A DNA stretch of 49,081 bases from Bacillus sp. 7884-1 (GTDB lineage Bacteria > Bacillota > Bacilli > Bacillales > Cytobacillaceae): positions 1 to 49,081 of the forward strand of contig NZ_NPDD01000217.1 of NCBI RefSeq assembly GCF_002272245.1, read 5' to 3'. A model generated the notes under the pieces. The model was not told the DNA's origin, did no database searches, and saw only the letters and a list, made by a program, of their open reading frames with translations. Shown piece after piece: positions 26,330 to 33,747 of this stretch. Made by a program: the position numbers and the translations under genes. Position 1 is the stretch's first letter. Every line of letters starts with the position of its first letter.

Positions 26330-26560
26330 TTAATATTCCTTAATGTCAATTTGACTCTCAATGTATTTAATTATTAAAAACTCAAGAAACCTCTTACTCT
26401 CATGAGTTAGCTCCATAGTAATTGGATTGTTTTTCTTTTGATCAGAATATACCTTCCCATGTCCAGCTCGATTTCTTGCAATTAGAAGCTGTTTGATCAT
26501 GGTTTTTACTTTGGAATACTTCTTCTTGCTTAAATCGTCATATCTAACCCCATCAAACAC
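26330..26560 (-). pseudogene. C-terminal HEPN-like domain, 5' end lost
   Basis: 76 aa with IARNRAGHGK, an R-x4-6-H arrangement typical of HEPN RNases, followed by helices ending IIKYIESQIDIKEY. The frame begins exactly where the FtsK-type reading frame starts on the other strand, and the protein has no N-terminal part, so the gene was cut at this junction. HEPN proteins of this sort (for example ApeA-like) act in abortive infection. Function inferred from one motif. Confidence 0.45.
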
Positions 26561-27366
26561 GGGGCTGGGCGGTTCCGGTTGGAGAAAGCAGAAGCGGTCT
26601 AATCGTTCACAACTTCGAAAAGAAAGCCCATATTATCGTGGCTGGTACAACTGATTTCGGCAAATCGAATTGGGTAAACTGCGTTATTAATACTTTGTTA
26701 CTGAACAAAGGGGAAGATGTGACGTTTACGCTGATTGACCTAAAGGGGGGGCTGGAATTTAACCGTTACCGCCATTTAAAGCAAGTGAAAGCCTATGCGA
26801 CCGACGTTGAGAAAGCGAGAGAAGCTTTGAAATCAGCAGTCGAGAAAATGGATGAAGTGACAGAGTATTTACTTGAAAAGGGATTTTCGAACGTGAAAGA
26901 AGCTGGGTTCAAGGAACGCCACTTTATCATAATTGATGAAGCTGCGGATATGGCGGACGATAAAGGCTGCCAGGAGTTGCTGAAGGAGATTGCTAGAAAG
27001 GGCAGGGCTAGCGGTCTGCGCTTGGTTTATACGACACAATATCCAACCATGGAGACAATCAGTTCCCAGGTGAAAAGAAATTGCATAGGGCGGTTATGTT
27101 TCGTTCTGGATACAGCAACGGCAAGTCAGGTTGTACTAGATCAAGGCGGGGCAGAAAAACTTCCTGCTATACAGGGTAGGGCTTTATATAAAGATTTGCG
27201 CTTGATTGAAGTCCAAACACCTTATATTCCAGGTGGTGCCATTACAGAAATTATTCAACCACATATAAGCATAAGACCTCGGAAGGAAAGGGTTGAATCG
27301 AGTGAGGAAGGAAATCGCAAGGCAGCAAAGAGAGGAACGCATACTCTTGTCATTGAAGAAGCTTGA
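26558..27366 (+). pseudogene. FtsK/SpoIIIE-type conjugation ATPase, 5'-truncated
   Basis: About 270 residues remain of a coupling/translocase ATPase. The open frame starts QTRGWAVPVGESRSGLIVHN at the junction, then HIIVAGTTDFGKSNWV (Walker A, with Asp where Gly is usual), FTLIDLKGGLEFNRY, RHFIIIDEAADMADD (Walker B), ARKGRASGLRLVYTTQYPT and IGRLCFVLDTATASQVVLDQ. The N-terminal membrane part is gone. In ICEs this protein pumps DNA during transfer. It overlaps the next gene by 65 bp. Confidence 0.8.
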
Positions 27367-27892
27367 TTACCTTAGTCGTTCGCAGCTTCAAACCTTGCAT
27401 GGGCTAGGGAGTGCTAGGAACGCTTCCAGGGTGTTAAAGAACATGGAACAGTACATTAGCAGCTTTCGAGATTCAGAGAACATTTACTACCTCAACAAAG
27501 AAGGCAGGGAACGGGTGAATTGTCAGAAGGTATTTAAGAAAACTATGCAAGCCCGTCATGTACTTATGAGAAATGATTTATATATCGCTTGCGGCCAGCC
27601 TGCAACCTGGAAGAACGAAATGAAACTGGAGGTAAAGGGGCGGGTTTCGGTTATTGCGGATGCTTTATTTATTCGAGAACGTCGTTACCACATTGTTGAA
27701 GTGGACCATACGCAGAAAATGGGGAAGAACAGGACGAAGGTGGAACGATATCGAAAGCTAATTGATTTAGGAGTATTCGAGAAGCAGCCGTTATTCCTTT
27801 GGGTGACGATGACAGAATACCGGAGGAAGCAACTCCTAAGTTTGTGTGAGGGGTTAGATGTGAAGGTGTTTACGATTAGAGACTTTCATTAA
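27302..27892 (+). CDS. Replication-relaxation family protein
   Basis: 196 aa from GTG 27302 (AAGGG eight bases before); TTG 27293 is another possible start. An N-terminal winged helix (ILLSLKKLDYLSRSQLQTLH, GSARNASRVLKNMEQYISSF) is followed by a C-terminal nuclease-like fold (YHIVEVDHTQKMGKNRTKVE, FLWVTMTEYRRKQLLSLC). The family travels with FtsK-type genes of Gram-positive conjugative elements and plasmids; its exact role is unclear. It overlaps the FtsK reading frame and is followed 14 bp later by the pilin-like gene. Confidence 0.75.
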   Translation: MRKEIARQQREERILLSLKKLDYLSRSQLQTLHGLGSARNASRVLKNMEQYISSFRDSENIYYLNKEGRERVNCQKVFKKTMQARHVLMRNDLYIACGQPATWKNEMKLEVKGRVSVIADALFIRERRYHIVEVDHTQKMGKNRTKVERYRKLIDLGVFEKQPLFLWVTMTEYRRKQLLSLCEGLDVKVFTIRDFH

Positions 27893-27905
27893 GGGAGGCG
27901 TTCGC

Positions 27906-28313
27906 GTGGCTAAGCGTATGGAATCCATGAGTATCAAGGAGTTTTTAAATCGTGAGGAACGGCAGCAGCCAGCTGGCAACAAGATAAAGAGAATCGTTAC
28001 TACAAGCGTTCTTCCTTTAGCAGCGCTTACCCCTACAATCGCCTTTGCAGCAGAAGCAGGAAGGGTGGAACGGTATGTGAACGGTGAACTGTACGAACGG
28101 GTTGTGCACGCCTTTGAACCGGTAATTGGATTGGTCCAGGCGTTGTCTTATCCGATTGGACTGGTGGTTATGCTGGGCGGGGGACTGTTCGTGATGATCG
28201 GTAATAGGGAGAAGGGATTCGATATGATAGCGAAAGCGGGGATAGGTTATATCTTGGTCCAGTCGTTGCCTATGTTAATGGATTTATTGGTTGAGATTGC
28301 ACAAGCAATTTAA
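27906..28313 (+). CDS. VirB2/pilin-like membrane protein of the conjugative element
   Basis: 135 aa from GTG 27906, preceded by GGGAGG. N-terminal cytoplasmic segment, first membrane span about 33-50 (TTSVLPLAALTPTIAFA), then a loop and two hydrophobic helices (VQALSYPIGLVVMLGGGLFV, GYILVQSLPMLMDLLV). The end is VEIAQAI. This three-span plan fits VirB2-like pilin subunits of type IV secretion. It closes the surviving conjugation module, and tail copies of the same gene recur at 28.6 and 32.2 kb. Confidence 0.65.
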   Translation: MAKRMESMSIKEFLNREERQQPAGNKIKRIVTTSVLPLAALTPTIAFAAEAGRVERYVNGELYERVVHAFEPVIGLVQALSYPIGLVVMLGGGLFVMIGNREKGFDMIAKAGIGYILVQSLPMLMDLLVEIAQAI

Positions 28314-28340
28314 AAGGAGTAGGTGCAATGCCTACTCCTT
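28313..28340 (+). terminator. Terminator after the pilin-like gene
   Basis: AAGGAGTAGG and CCTACTCCTT form a 10-bp stem around TGCAATG. The same hairpin type recurs at 28659, 31704, 32252 and 32561. Confidence 0.75.
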
Positions 28341-28356
28341 CAGATACGAAAGTTTA

Positions 28357-28557
28357 TTATTCTGTTCGATCTACTAATGTGAAGGTGGGATACTCCCTTT
28401 TATGTAATTCAAAAGCTTCATTTTTCGAAGTCAATTCAAACCAGGCACCATCTCTTCCCATTTTATTAGTCCCCTTGAATTTTGGATTACGAGACTTATT
28501 TTCGTTATGAATCCCAAAATGCTTTGTAGGTTTATCGATGTCTACCCAAATTGTCAT
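28357..28557 (-). CDS. Small conserved protein, 66 aa
   Basis: ATG 28557 is preceded by GGGGGA. The product is MTIWVDIDKPTKHFGIHNEN ... KFKGTNKMGRDGAWFELTSK ... PTFTLVDRTE, a compact polar protein resembling short Bacillus hypotheticals. It sits between the pilin gene and a duplicated pilin tail, on the opposite strand, so it is probably cargo inserted with the duplication. Function unknown. Confidence 0.6.
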   Translation of the reverse strand: MTIWVDIDKPTKHFGIHNENKSRNPKFKGTNKMGRDGAWFELTSKNEAFELHKREYPTFTLVDRTE

Positions 28558-28629
28558 AAAAATCCCCCTATTAGATAGTGTTCTTCCAATTTCCTTTGGT
28601 GCTAATCATACATTATTCGGCACATCATT

Positions 28630-28693
28630 CTTTATTCCTTTAGAAAGAATAGCTAAAGCAATTTGAGGGGGGAGAATGCCTGCCCCTTTTTTA
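28630..28693 (+). pseudogene. Duplicated pilin tail with terminator
   Basis: The frame ends PLERIAKAI and TGA, like VEIAQAI of the pilin gene. It is followed by the hairpin GAGGGG / CCCCTTTTTT. Confidence 0.5.
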
Positions 28694-28720
28694 TGATTTA
28701 AGAAAGTATGAGATTGATTG

Positions 28721-28752
28721 CTTCTTCAACTAACGAAGCAGTTTAATTGAAA
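28721..28752 (+). repeat. attC-like repeat, box B only (left end of array A)
   Basis: CTTCTTCAACTAACGAAGCA and GTTTAATTGAAAAAG correspond to box B read along the plus-strand genes. Box A is missing, so this is the outer end of the left array. Confidence 0.6.
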
Positions 28753-28825
28753 AAGGGATGGTTGCAGGAGTAATTCGATTCGTTATCGAATTTATTATAA
28801 AATTTGATAAAGGGTTAGGTTATTT

Positions 28826-29593
28826 ATGAAGAATTTACAGTACCCACGTTCAGGTTTAAGAGTAAGGTGCGAACAAGGTGTTAATCCAAAGGTAAGACAA
28901 TCCTGTTTGGATTTTGCTAAATGGTTGCGATTATATTTGGAATTTCCAATTAGAGTGGTTGTTTATTTAAAAAAGGCTTATCAAATTAAAACACAAGACG
29001 GCAAAGAAATGGTTAGTGCAACTTTTCTGGGTCCTTATAGTAAAGATGAGGAACCATATATTAGGGTGGCAACTGGGGATTTTCAAGAACTCGTTTCTGA
29101 ACGGGGAGAAGAAAATGCAATATTGGCAATTCTAAATAGTATTGCACACGAAATTATCCATTATCAACAATGGCTTAATAATCCTGATTTGGATGAAGAA
29201 AATGCTGAAACGGAAGCCATGGAGCATAGTGTTAAGTTGATGGATGAATATTTAGGCAATAACTTCATAAACGAAATTATTGATGATCGGAAAGTTTGGA
29301 CAATTGAAAGTGAAGAAGGTGTCCCTATTACTAAAAGTGATACACAAGATTCCATGCCATTTTGGTCATCAAAATTAAGGGTACAGGAAGTTATAAATTC
29401 TATCTCCGTATATCGTAACTACAAACCACTTGAAATATCTTTGCAAGATTTCATCGAGAATTGGATACCTAATTTGAATGAAGATGGACTTATCATCGGA
29501 GCTAATCTTAATGGTGAAAGTTTAATTGGTCATAATTGGGAGCCAAATGAGTTACTAAATCATCTCCAATATGAATTAGATGAATTAAGATAA
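28826..29593 (+). CDS. Metallopeptidase-like protein fused to DUF2750
   Basis: 255 aa. Residues about 15-140 look like a SprT/zincin-type domain with SIAHEIIHYQQW (HExxH, residues about 112-116). Residues about 165-250 (MPFWSSKLRVQEVINSI, ISLQDFIENWIPNLNEDGLI, ANLNGE) match DUF2750, a small domain of unknown function frequent in immunity-like proteins. The fusion is the first cassette gene of the left array: box A of its repeat begins 34 bp after the stop. Substrate unknown. Confidence 0.65.
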   Translation: MKNLQYPRSGLRVRCEQGVNPKVRQSCLDFAKWLRLYLEFPIRVVVYLKKAYQIKTQDGKEMVSATFLGPYSKDEEPYIRVATGDFQELVSERGEENAILAILNSIAHEIIHYQQWLNNPDLDEENAETEAMEHSVKLMDEYLGNNFINEIIDDRKVWTIESEEGVPITKSDTQDSMPFWSSKLRVQEVINSISVYRNYKPLEISLQDFIENWIPNLNEDGLIIGANLNGESLIGHNWEPNELLNHLQYELDELR

Positions 29594-29627
29594 AGCACTT
29601 GAACATAACTATAGATTGTGAAGGAAT

Positions 29628-29714
29628 GTACTTACGCTAACGGGTGCTAGAGTTTAAGATTGGAACTGCTACGGCAATCCCCCTACTTGTTGAACGAACA
29701 GTTTAAATGAATGA
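29628..29714 (+). repeat. attC-like cassette repeat
   Basis: Box A is CTTACGCTAACGGGTGCTAG; the loop contains CTGCTACGGCA; box B is CTTGTTGAACGAACAGTTTA. The orientation follows the genes of array A. Confidence 0.75.
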
Positions 29715-29738
29715 GCCTTATAAAGGACGGTTTAAAAA

Positions 29739-29987
29739 ATGTGGTATAAAAATAAAGTTGCTTGGTGTCCGATTTGCAATCAAGGATGGGTTGAAATTTT
29801 CAAAGATAAAAAAACAAATATATTATTTGTGTGTTGCGATGAATGTGAATCATTATGGGAACATCCTGACTTAATAAAAGAAGTCGGTATAGCAACATCC
29901 ACATTTGACTTTGATTATGAAATTGTTGTACCCTCTGAAGAAGAAATTAAAAATAGAGGCTGGGATAAATACATTATTAATGATTAA
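29739..29987 (+). CDS. Small zinc-ribbon protein (cassette)
   Basis: 82 aa. CPICNQGW and CCDECESLWEH provide two CxxC knuckles about 18 residues apart, so a single zinc ribbon is likely; the rest is acidic. An AAGGACGG site precedes ATG 29739. Box A of the repeat starts 13 bp after the stop. The family was not identified. Confidence 0.6.
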   Translation: MWYKNKVAWCPICNQGWVEIFKDKKTNILFVCCDECESLWEHPDLIKEVGIATSTFDFDYEIVVPSEEEIKNRGWDKYIIND

Positions 29988-30000
29988 ACAGTACGAGTCC

Positions 30001-30090
30001 TTCTTCAAGTAACGGGTGCTTTTCAGGATGATGATCGCTACGGCGGTCCTTTTTTTGTTTTTCAGCTAACTGGCAGGATAGTTGAATGAG
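30001..30090 (+). repeat. attC-like cassette repeat
   Basis: Box A is TTCTTCAAGTAACGGGTGCT; the loop GATCGCTACGGCGGTC is nearly identical to the loops at 45.2 and 46.4 kb in the other array; box B is CAGCTAACTGGCAGGATAGT. Confidence 0.85.
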
Positions 30091-30127
30091 AATTCATCTT
30101 AGGGAACAATAAAATGAGGTGTATTCT

Positions 30128-30829
30128 ATGAAAACATACTGTATCTTAGTGTCAGTATTTATTCTCTTTTCTGTGCCAAAAAGTGTAAGTGCAACAAACG
30201 AAGGATATGAAGTGGTATCGAAGCTAACTAAAGAAGATATAGTCTTGTATGCTAAGGAAGTAAACGGCTTATATCGAGACTTTAAAATTCATTTCAAGGG
30301 AGAAGTTTACTCAAGACCTTTTTGGTTAAGTGCTGCAAATAACCCCACTTATGCACCACAAATTTATTACGAAGACATTAATAAAGATAAAAAGAAAGAG
30401 TTAATCATAATTCTGAATAAAGGCTATGGAACTGGTGTATTACAGGAAGAAATTTATGTCTATAGATATACCAATGGATTAATTGATGTTATTGTCGATA
30501 ATCCTTTAGCAATTATCTATAAAAATGTAAAAACAAAATTAACTACTGAAAAGGCAGAAATCATTTTGGGGGACAAAGTATCCATTATCGATACTAAGTC
30601 AATAGAACCATCGCATTTATTTGAGGATATAGGATTTGGCAGCATTATTGATTATGAAGTATTTAACAAAAATCTAATGGTAAGAGTAAGTGGTCAAATA
30701 ACACCAGCGATGTCTGTTGGAGATATTATAATAACTTATGAGTACCGTGATAAAATGTATCAAGCGAAAGCAATTAAATTTATAACGGATATTAATAAAA
30801 ACCCCTTTTACGGTCCAGTAATAGATTAA
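30128..30829 (+). CDS. Secreted hypothetical protein (cassette)
   Basis: 233 aa from MKTYCILVSVFILFSVPKSV with a signal peptide cleaved near VSA; GAGGTG precedes ATG 30128. The mature protein has YYEDINKDKKKELIIILNKG, resembling a VCBS/FG-GAP-like calcium loop, and a second beta-rich half (IGFGSIIDYEVF ... GDIIITYEYRDKMYQAKAI). Function unknown. The stop is 1-5 bp from its repeat. Confidence 0.65.
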   Translation: MKTYCILVSVFILFSVPKSVSATNEGYEVVSKLTKEDIVLYAKEVNGLYRDFKIHFKGEVYSRPFWLSAANNPTYAPQIYYEDINKDKKKELIIILNKGYGTGVLQEEIYVYRYTNGLIDVIVDNPLAIIYKNVKTKLTTEKAEIILGDKVSIIDTKSIEPSHLFEDIGFGSIIDYEVFNKNLMVRVSGQITPAMSVGDIIITYEYRDKMYQAKAIKFITDINKNPFYGPVID

Positions 30830-30830
30830 A

Positions 30831-30928
30831 CGATCTTCAACAAACTGGGGGTTTTCCTTTAAGTACAGGCTGCTAATCACCGCAGTCTTTTTTTTATTGA
30901 ACTAACGTGCAGGTTAGTGAAATAAGAA
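30831..30928 (+). repeat. attC-like cassette repeat
   Basis: Box A is ATCTTCAACAAACTGGGGGT; the loop has GGCTGC and GCAGTC; box B is very well kept (TATTGAACTAACGTGCAGGT then TAGTGAAATAAG). Confidence 0.85.
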
Positions 30929-31006
30929 AAAGACAGCTCATTTTCATAATTTCCTAAAATTGTGGGGAGAGTATAATAATACCAACAATACTATAGGATT
31001 GATAAG

Positions 31007-31513
31007 ATGTATATTTTAATTAATGTTTTGTATGCGATAGCAAGTTTTATATGGGGGGATTGGAGGAATTGGCAAAGATATTATCCGACAATCCTCTTCT
31101 TTATCATTGGAGATTTTTTATACAACTTTCTTCTCTATAAACAATCAATGTGGTTATTTCACGATTTAATCTTACCAAACCATACAACGATTACAATTTT
31201 AGCTATGGTGGTTTCTTATTCTGCAACTGTATTTATTTACTTAGGCAGGTTTCCTGATGGATGGAAAAAACGTTCATTATGGTTTTTGTTATGGGTGGGA
31301 ATATATTTAGGTGTAGAGTATCTTAATAGTAAATTCGGTTTTATTACATACCATAATGGGTGGAATATGTGGTGGTCTGTAATATTCACAGGGATTATTT
31401 TTTTTATATTGCCTATTCACCATAAAAGACCTCTGTTAGCTTGGCTAATATCAATAATAATTATTGTATCGTTGTTAAGTATCTTTGATGTGAAAATTAG
31501 TGAAATGAAGTAA
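31007..31513 (+). CDS. CBO0543-family membrane protein (cassette)
   Basis: 168 aa, about five membrane helices. The N terminus MYILINVLYAIASFIWGDWR and NWQRYYPTILFFIIGDFLYN are typical of the CBO0543 family of Bacillales/Clostridia, whose function is unknown and which often occurs in several copies per genome. The ribosome binding site is weak. The repeat lies 116 bp downstream rather than immediately after the stop. Confidence 0.75.
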   Translation: MYILINVLYAIASFIWGDWRNWQRYYPTILFFIIGDFLYNFLLYKQSMWLFHDLILPNHTTITILAMVVSYSATVFIYLGRFPDGWKKRSLWFLLWVGIYLGVEYLNSKFGFITYHNGWNMWWSVIFTGIIFFILPIHHKRPLLAWLISIIIIVSLLSIFDVKISEMK

Positions 31514-31565
31514 ATTGTATAATTTTTTTATCAAGAGATGAGTGGTGAAAATAGTTATAATATCT

Positions 31566-31690
31566 TGAGTTTCCACTAACGAAGTTGATGCCCATGGTTT
31601 ATTATGAAAGCAAAGAATGTGAAATAGTGTACTTAAACTATAGGGTGCTTTAGTTGAAGAACAAGACTGTCAATAGACGGTCTTTTTTTA
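31566..31690 (+). repeat. attC-like repeat: box B scrap, then box A with hairpin, cut at the core boundary
   Basis: CCACTAACGAAG (31574-31585) is a box-B-like scrap. ACTATAGGGTGCTTTAGTTG (31637-31656) is box A with its inner pair, followed by the hairpin AAGACTGTC/GACGGTCTT (31663-31684). Box B is absent: the core begins here. The inverted twin is at 38026-38087. Confidence 0.75.
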
Positions 31691-31703
31691 TGCTATTAAG
31701 TGT

Positions 31704-31737
31704 TAAAGGGAGTGGGCGGAACGCCTCCCCCTTTTCT
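31704..31737 (+). repeat. Pilin-type terminator hairpin copy
   Basis: AAAGGGAGTGGGCGG and CGCCTCCCCCTTTT form the same hairpin type that follows the pilin gene. It lies immediately inside the core boundary. Confidence 0.5.
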
Positions 31738-31820
31738 TCTATGGAATCGTTCCCATGGAAACACTGTTTAAATCATTTGCTTAAAAGAATCTGCGTCTTC
31801 TTTCGAAGTCAAAGCCAAAA

Positions 31821-31844
31821 GGGCAGATTAACTTAATCCGCCCT
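31821..31844 (-). terminator. Terminator of the YjcZ-like gene
   Basis: On the minus strand GGGCGGATTA and TAATCTGCCC pair and are followed by TTTT. Confidence 0.8.
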
Positions 31845-31858
31845 TTGTTCCGTACAAT

Positions 31859-31942
31859 TTAGCAAAAAGAAGCCCCTACAATGATCAGTAGGATGAACAA
31901 TACAACGATTAACACAAAGCTGCTGCCTCCATTGAAACCCAT
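31859..31942 (-). CDS. YjcZ-family sporulation micro-protein, 27 aa
   Basis: MGFNGGSSFVLIVVLFILLI then IVGASFC. A glycine-rich head and one hydrophobic helix ending IVGAS are the signature of YjcZ-type small spore proteins of Bacillus, which are membrane-associated and of unknown role. A GGGTGGTG site lies eight bases before ATG 31942, and a terminator follows. It is not linked to a cassette repeat. Confidence 0.85.
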   Translation of the reverse strand: MGFNGGSSFVLIVVLFILLIIVGASFC

Positions 31943-32074
31943 ATTTTTTTCACCACCCTATGAAATATCCGAAGGAAAAAACTTATCACTATGTAAAATA
32001 TTCTTTAAGACAAGAATGGACTAGACAATCTCCCTATTGTTAGGACAAAATTAACGTTTGCCTAAAATAAAAAA

Positions 32075-32097
32075 GCGTCTGCGATACATGCAAACGC
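32075..32097 (-). terminator. Terminator-like hairpin
   Basis: On the minus strand GCGTTTGC and GCAGACGC pair and are followed by TTTTTTATTTT. No convincing gene lies just upstream on that strand. Confidence 0.6.
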
Positions 32098-32214
32098 CTC
32101 TTCGGAGGTAACATGGTGTCTGGTGGGTGGTCGGTGGTAATATACCTTATGACACTCAGAATAAAGGTGAATGGGACAAGTGCTGATTAAAAGTAAATTA
32201 AGCAGAGAAAAAAG

Positions 32215-32270
32215 CATCAGATAGGTTACATAGCCGAAATAGCAAAAGCGATTTAAGGGAGTAGGCGAAT
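32215..32270 (+). pseudogene. Duplicated pilin tail
   Basis: The frame reads KHQIGYIAEIAKAI and TAA, then AAGGGAGTAGGCG (half of the usual hairpin). It parallels LLVEIAQAI at the end of the pilin gene and the copy at 28.63 kb. Confidence 0.55.
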
Positions 32271-32289
32271 ACAAACAACTTTACAAATT

Positions 32290-32555
32290 GTAGAAAAATT
32301 ACTATAATTTACTATAGAACTTTGGTTCGAAAGGGTTTCGTTGATGTGGAAGAACCACTTGAATATTCTGACTGTGTCAGTTTCCCTGCAAGAAAGGGGC
32401 TTCAGTCAACTGAAAATCCTACCCTTTCTAAAGGGTGAAAACCTTGGAAATCTCTATAACTATAAAGATTTCAAGTGAGGGAATCCAACTCATTTCGAGT
32501 TTGGTGCAACTTGCGGCAGCGGTGCTTAGCCTTTAGGCTAGGCATTTTTGCTTTT
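32290..32555 (+). ncRNA. Densely structured non-coding stretch, possible IS200/IS605-type RNA remnant
   Basis: No ORF. A chain of small perfect hairpins follows: GTGGAAGAACCAC, CTGACTGTGTCAG, TTCAGTCAACTGAA, CCCTTTCTAAAGGG, AACTCATTTCGAGTT and finally GCTTAGCCTTTAGGCTAGGC. The TTTAG loop of the last stem resembles right ends or omega-RNAs of TnpB-type elements, but no TnpA/TnpB is visible. The family is not established; a group I intron core was not found. Confidence 0.4.
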
Positions 32556-32560
32556 TCAGA

Positions 32561-32595
32561 CGAAGGGGGTGGGCGAACGCCTACTCTCTTTTTTA
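32561..32595 (+). repeat. Pilin-type terminator hairpin copy
   Basis: GAAGGGGGTGGGCG and CGCCTACTCTCTTTTTT: same hairpin type as after the pilin gene. Confidence 0.5.
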
Positions 32596-32773
32596 TTCTC
32601 GGCATATCCTTGCACATATCAGATCGAATATAAACGGCAGCAGGCGAACATGGCTGAAAAAAATGTCGGGGTTAAATCCTATTAAAAATCCACCACAACC
32701 AGAAAAAAGTTCTATTTCCTCTAGTTTATCGTCGTGGTCGTGTAACAGTTGATACCTTCCGCACTAGAAGGCA

Positions 32774-32860
32774 TTAAAGGTAACTAAATGTTTACGAAAT
32801 ACAACAGCATAGCCTATAATGGGATTAAATTAGTTACCTTTTTGGGTAACTAAAACGGGA
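32774..32860. repeat. Inverted and direct copies of GGTAACTAAA
   Basis: AAAGGTAACTAA (32774), its inverse TTAGTTACCTTT (32829) and a third GGGTAACTAAAACGGG (32843). These may be a hairpin terminator, operator copies or iteron-like sites near the replication-type gene. Confidence 0.35.
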
Positions 32861-32987
32861 AGATAACCATAAAAAAAGACCAGGAATGTTGGCAGACATC
32901 CTGATCTAACACAAACTTCATGATGTTGTTTTGGGGTTTTCTTACCTTGTTTTTGGAAATACTCTTTATAAGCGATTTGTGGAAGAA

Positions 32988-33176
32988 CTACCTGGTTGGC
33001 AGACTGGGTGGTTCTTCTTTTTTTGGCGATACTAAGCCAACTATGACAATTCCAATCTTAAAATTTGAATCCGACGTTAAAAATCCAGAGAAATCTTGAA
33101 GCAAGCTGTACAGATCGGCAATTAAACTTAATAAACTTAAAATTTCTATGTTCCCCACCTCCATTCCCCAAGGCAG
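32988..33176 (-). CDS. Small hydrophobic ORF, possible toxin-like peptide
   Basis: From ATG 33161 or a nearby start the product contains IEILSLLSLIADLYSLLQDF and FKIGIVIVGLVSPKKEEPPS, one or two hydrophobic stretches with a charged tail. The stop is followed by an inverted pair AAGAACCACC / GGTAGTTCTT. The layout recalls small type I toxins, but the start, ribosome binding site and family are unclear. Confidence 0.3.
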   Translation of the reverse strand: MPWGMEVGNIEILSLLSLIADLYSLLQDFSGFLTSDSNFKIGIVIVGLVSPKKEEPPSLPTR

Positions 33177-33296
33177 AGATAAACCACCAAAAACGTGTTG
33201 TGCTGTCATTTATTTTATAGGCTATCATCAGTTTAATAAGGACGATTGAATTTGTCTATAGAGATAAAATGCGGTAAAAATGGGGTGCTACCAGGT

Positions 33297-33428
33297 TTAG
33301 GCCGCTTCTACGTTTTCTTCACGCCTCCTTGCTATCACCTGAAAATTTATTTTTTTGTTTTTGTACTTCGGAAGAGGATTCTTCTTATAAAATCACCCCA
33401 ACAGAAAATAACCAATGAATAAAGTAAC
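33297..33428 (-). pseudogene. Small peptide gene with in-frame TGA
   Basis: A strong GAGGGAGGTGATAATC precedes a frame beginning VTLFIGYFLLG, then TGA, then FYKKNPLPKYKNKKINFQVI and ARRREENVEAA. The ribosome binding site and hydrophobic start recall Bacillus holin-like or type I toxins. The TGA and the missing standard start codon suggest decay. Confidence 0.3.
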
Positions 33429-33747
33429 GATTATCACCTCCCTCTTAATAATAGGCGCAACTTTACCATTTCGCGCACTCGTTAGTAGGTATAACCCGAT
33501 TTTGCTCAAGGTAGGGATAAACTACTAAATTATAGCAACCTAAGGTGTTTGGAGAAAAAGAAAACACTAAAATGTTTTCGACACTTACTTTTCCTCCTAC
33601 TATGATTGTCGCATGGCTTTTCCATTTCGGACATTTCCGTTAATGATTTATTTATTCAAAAGCAATTTCATGTATATGAACGGGTATGACAATACCCGGA
33701 TTTTCTAAAAAACAGAAAAAAGGGTTATTTTTGCCCTCGTTTGGATG
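33429..33747. other. Intergenic, nothing recognised
   Basis: It contains a short inverted pair GGTATGACAATACC (33690-33703), perhaps part of a terminator for the replication-type gene, and no credible ORF. Confidence 0.4.

Noticed and set aside
32062..32274. 70-aa minus-strand ORF
   Set aside because: Runs antisense through the duplicated pilin tail and into the terminator at 32075-32097; no ribosome binding site.
32290..32555. Group II intron
   Set aside because: No domain V motif (GAGC...CGUACGGUUC type) and no reverse transcriptase.
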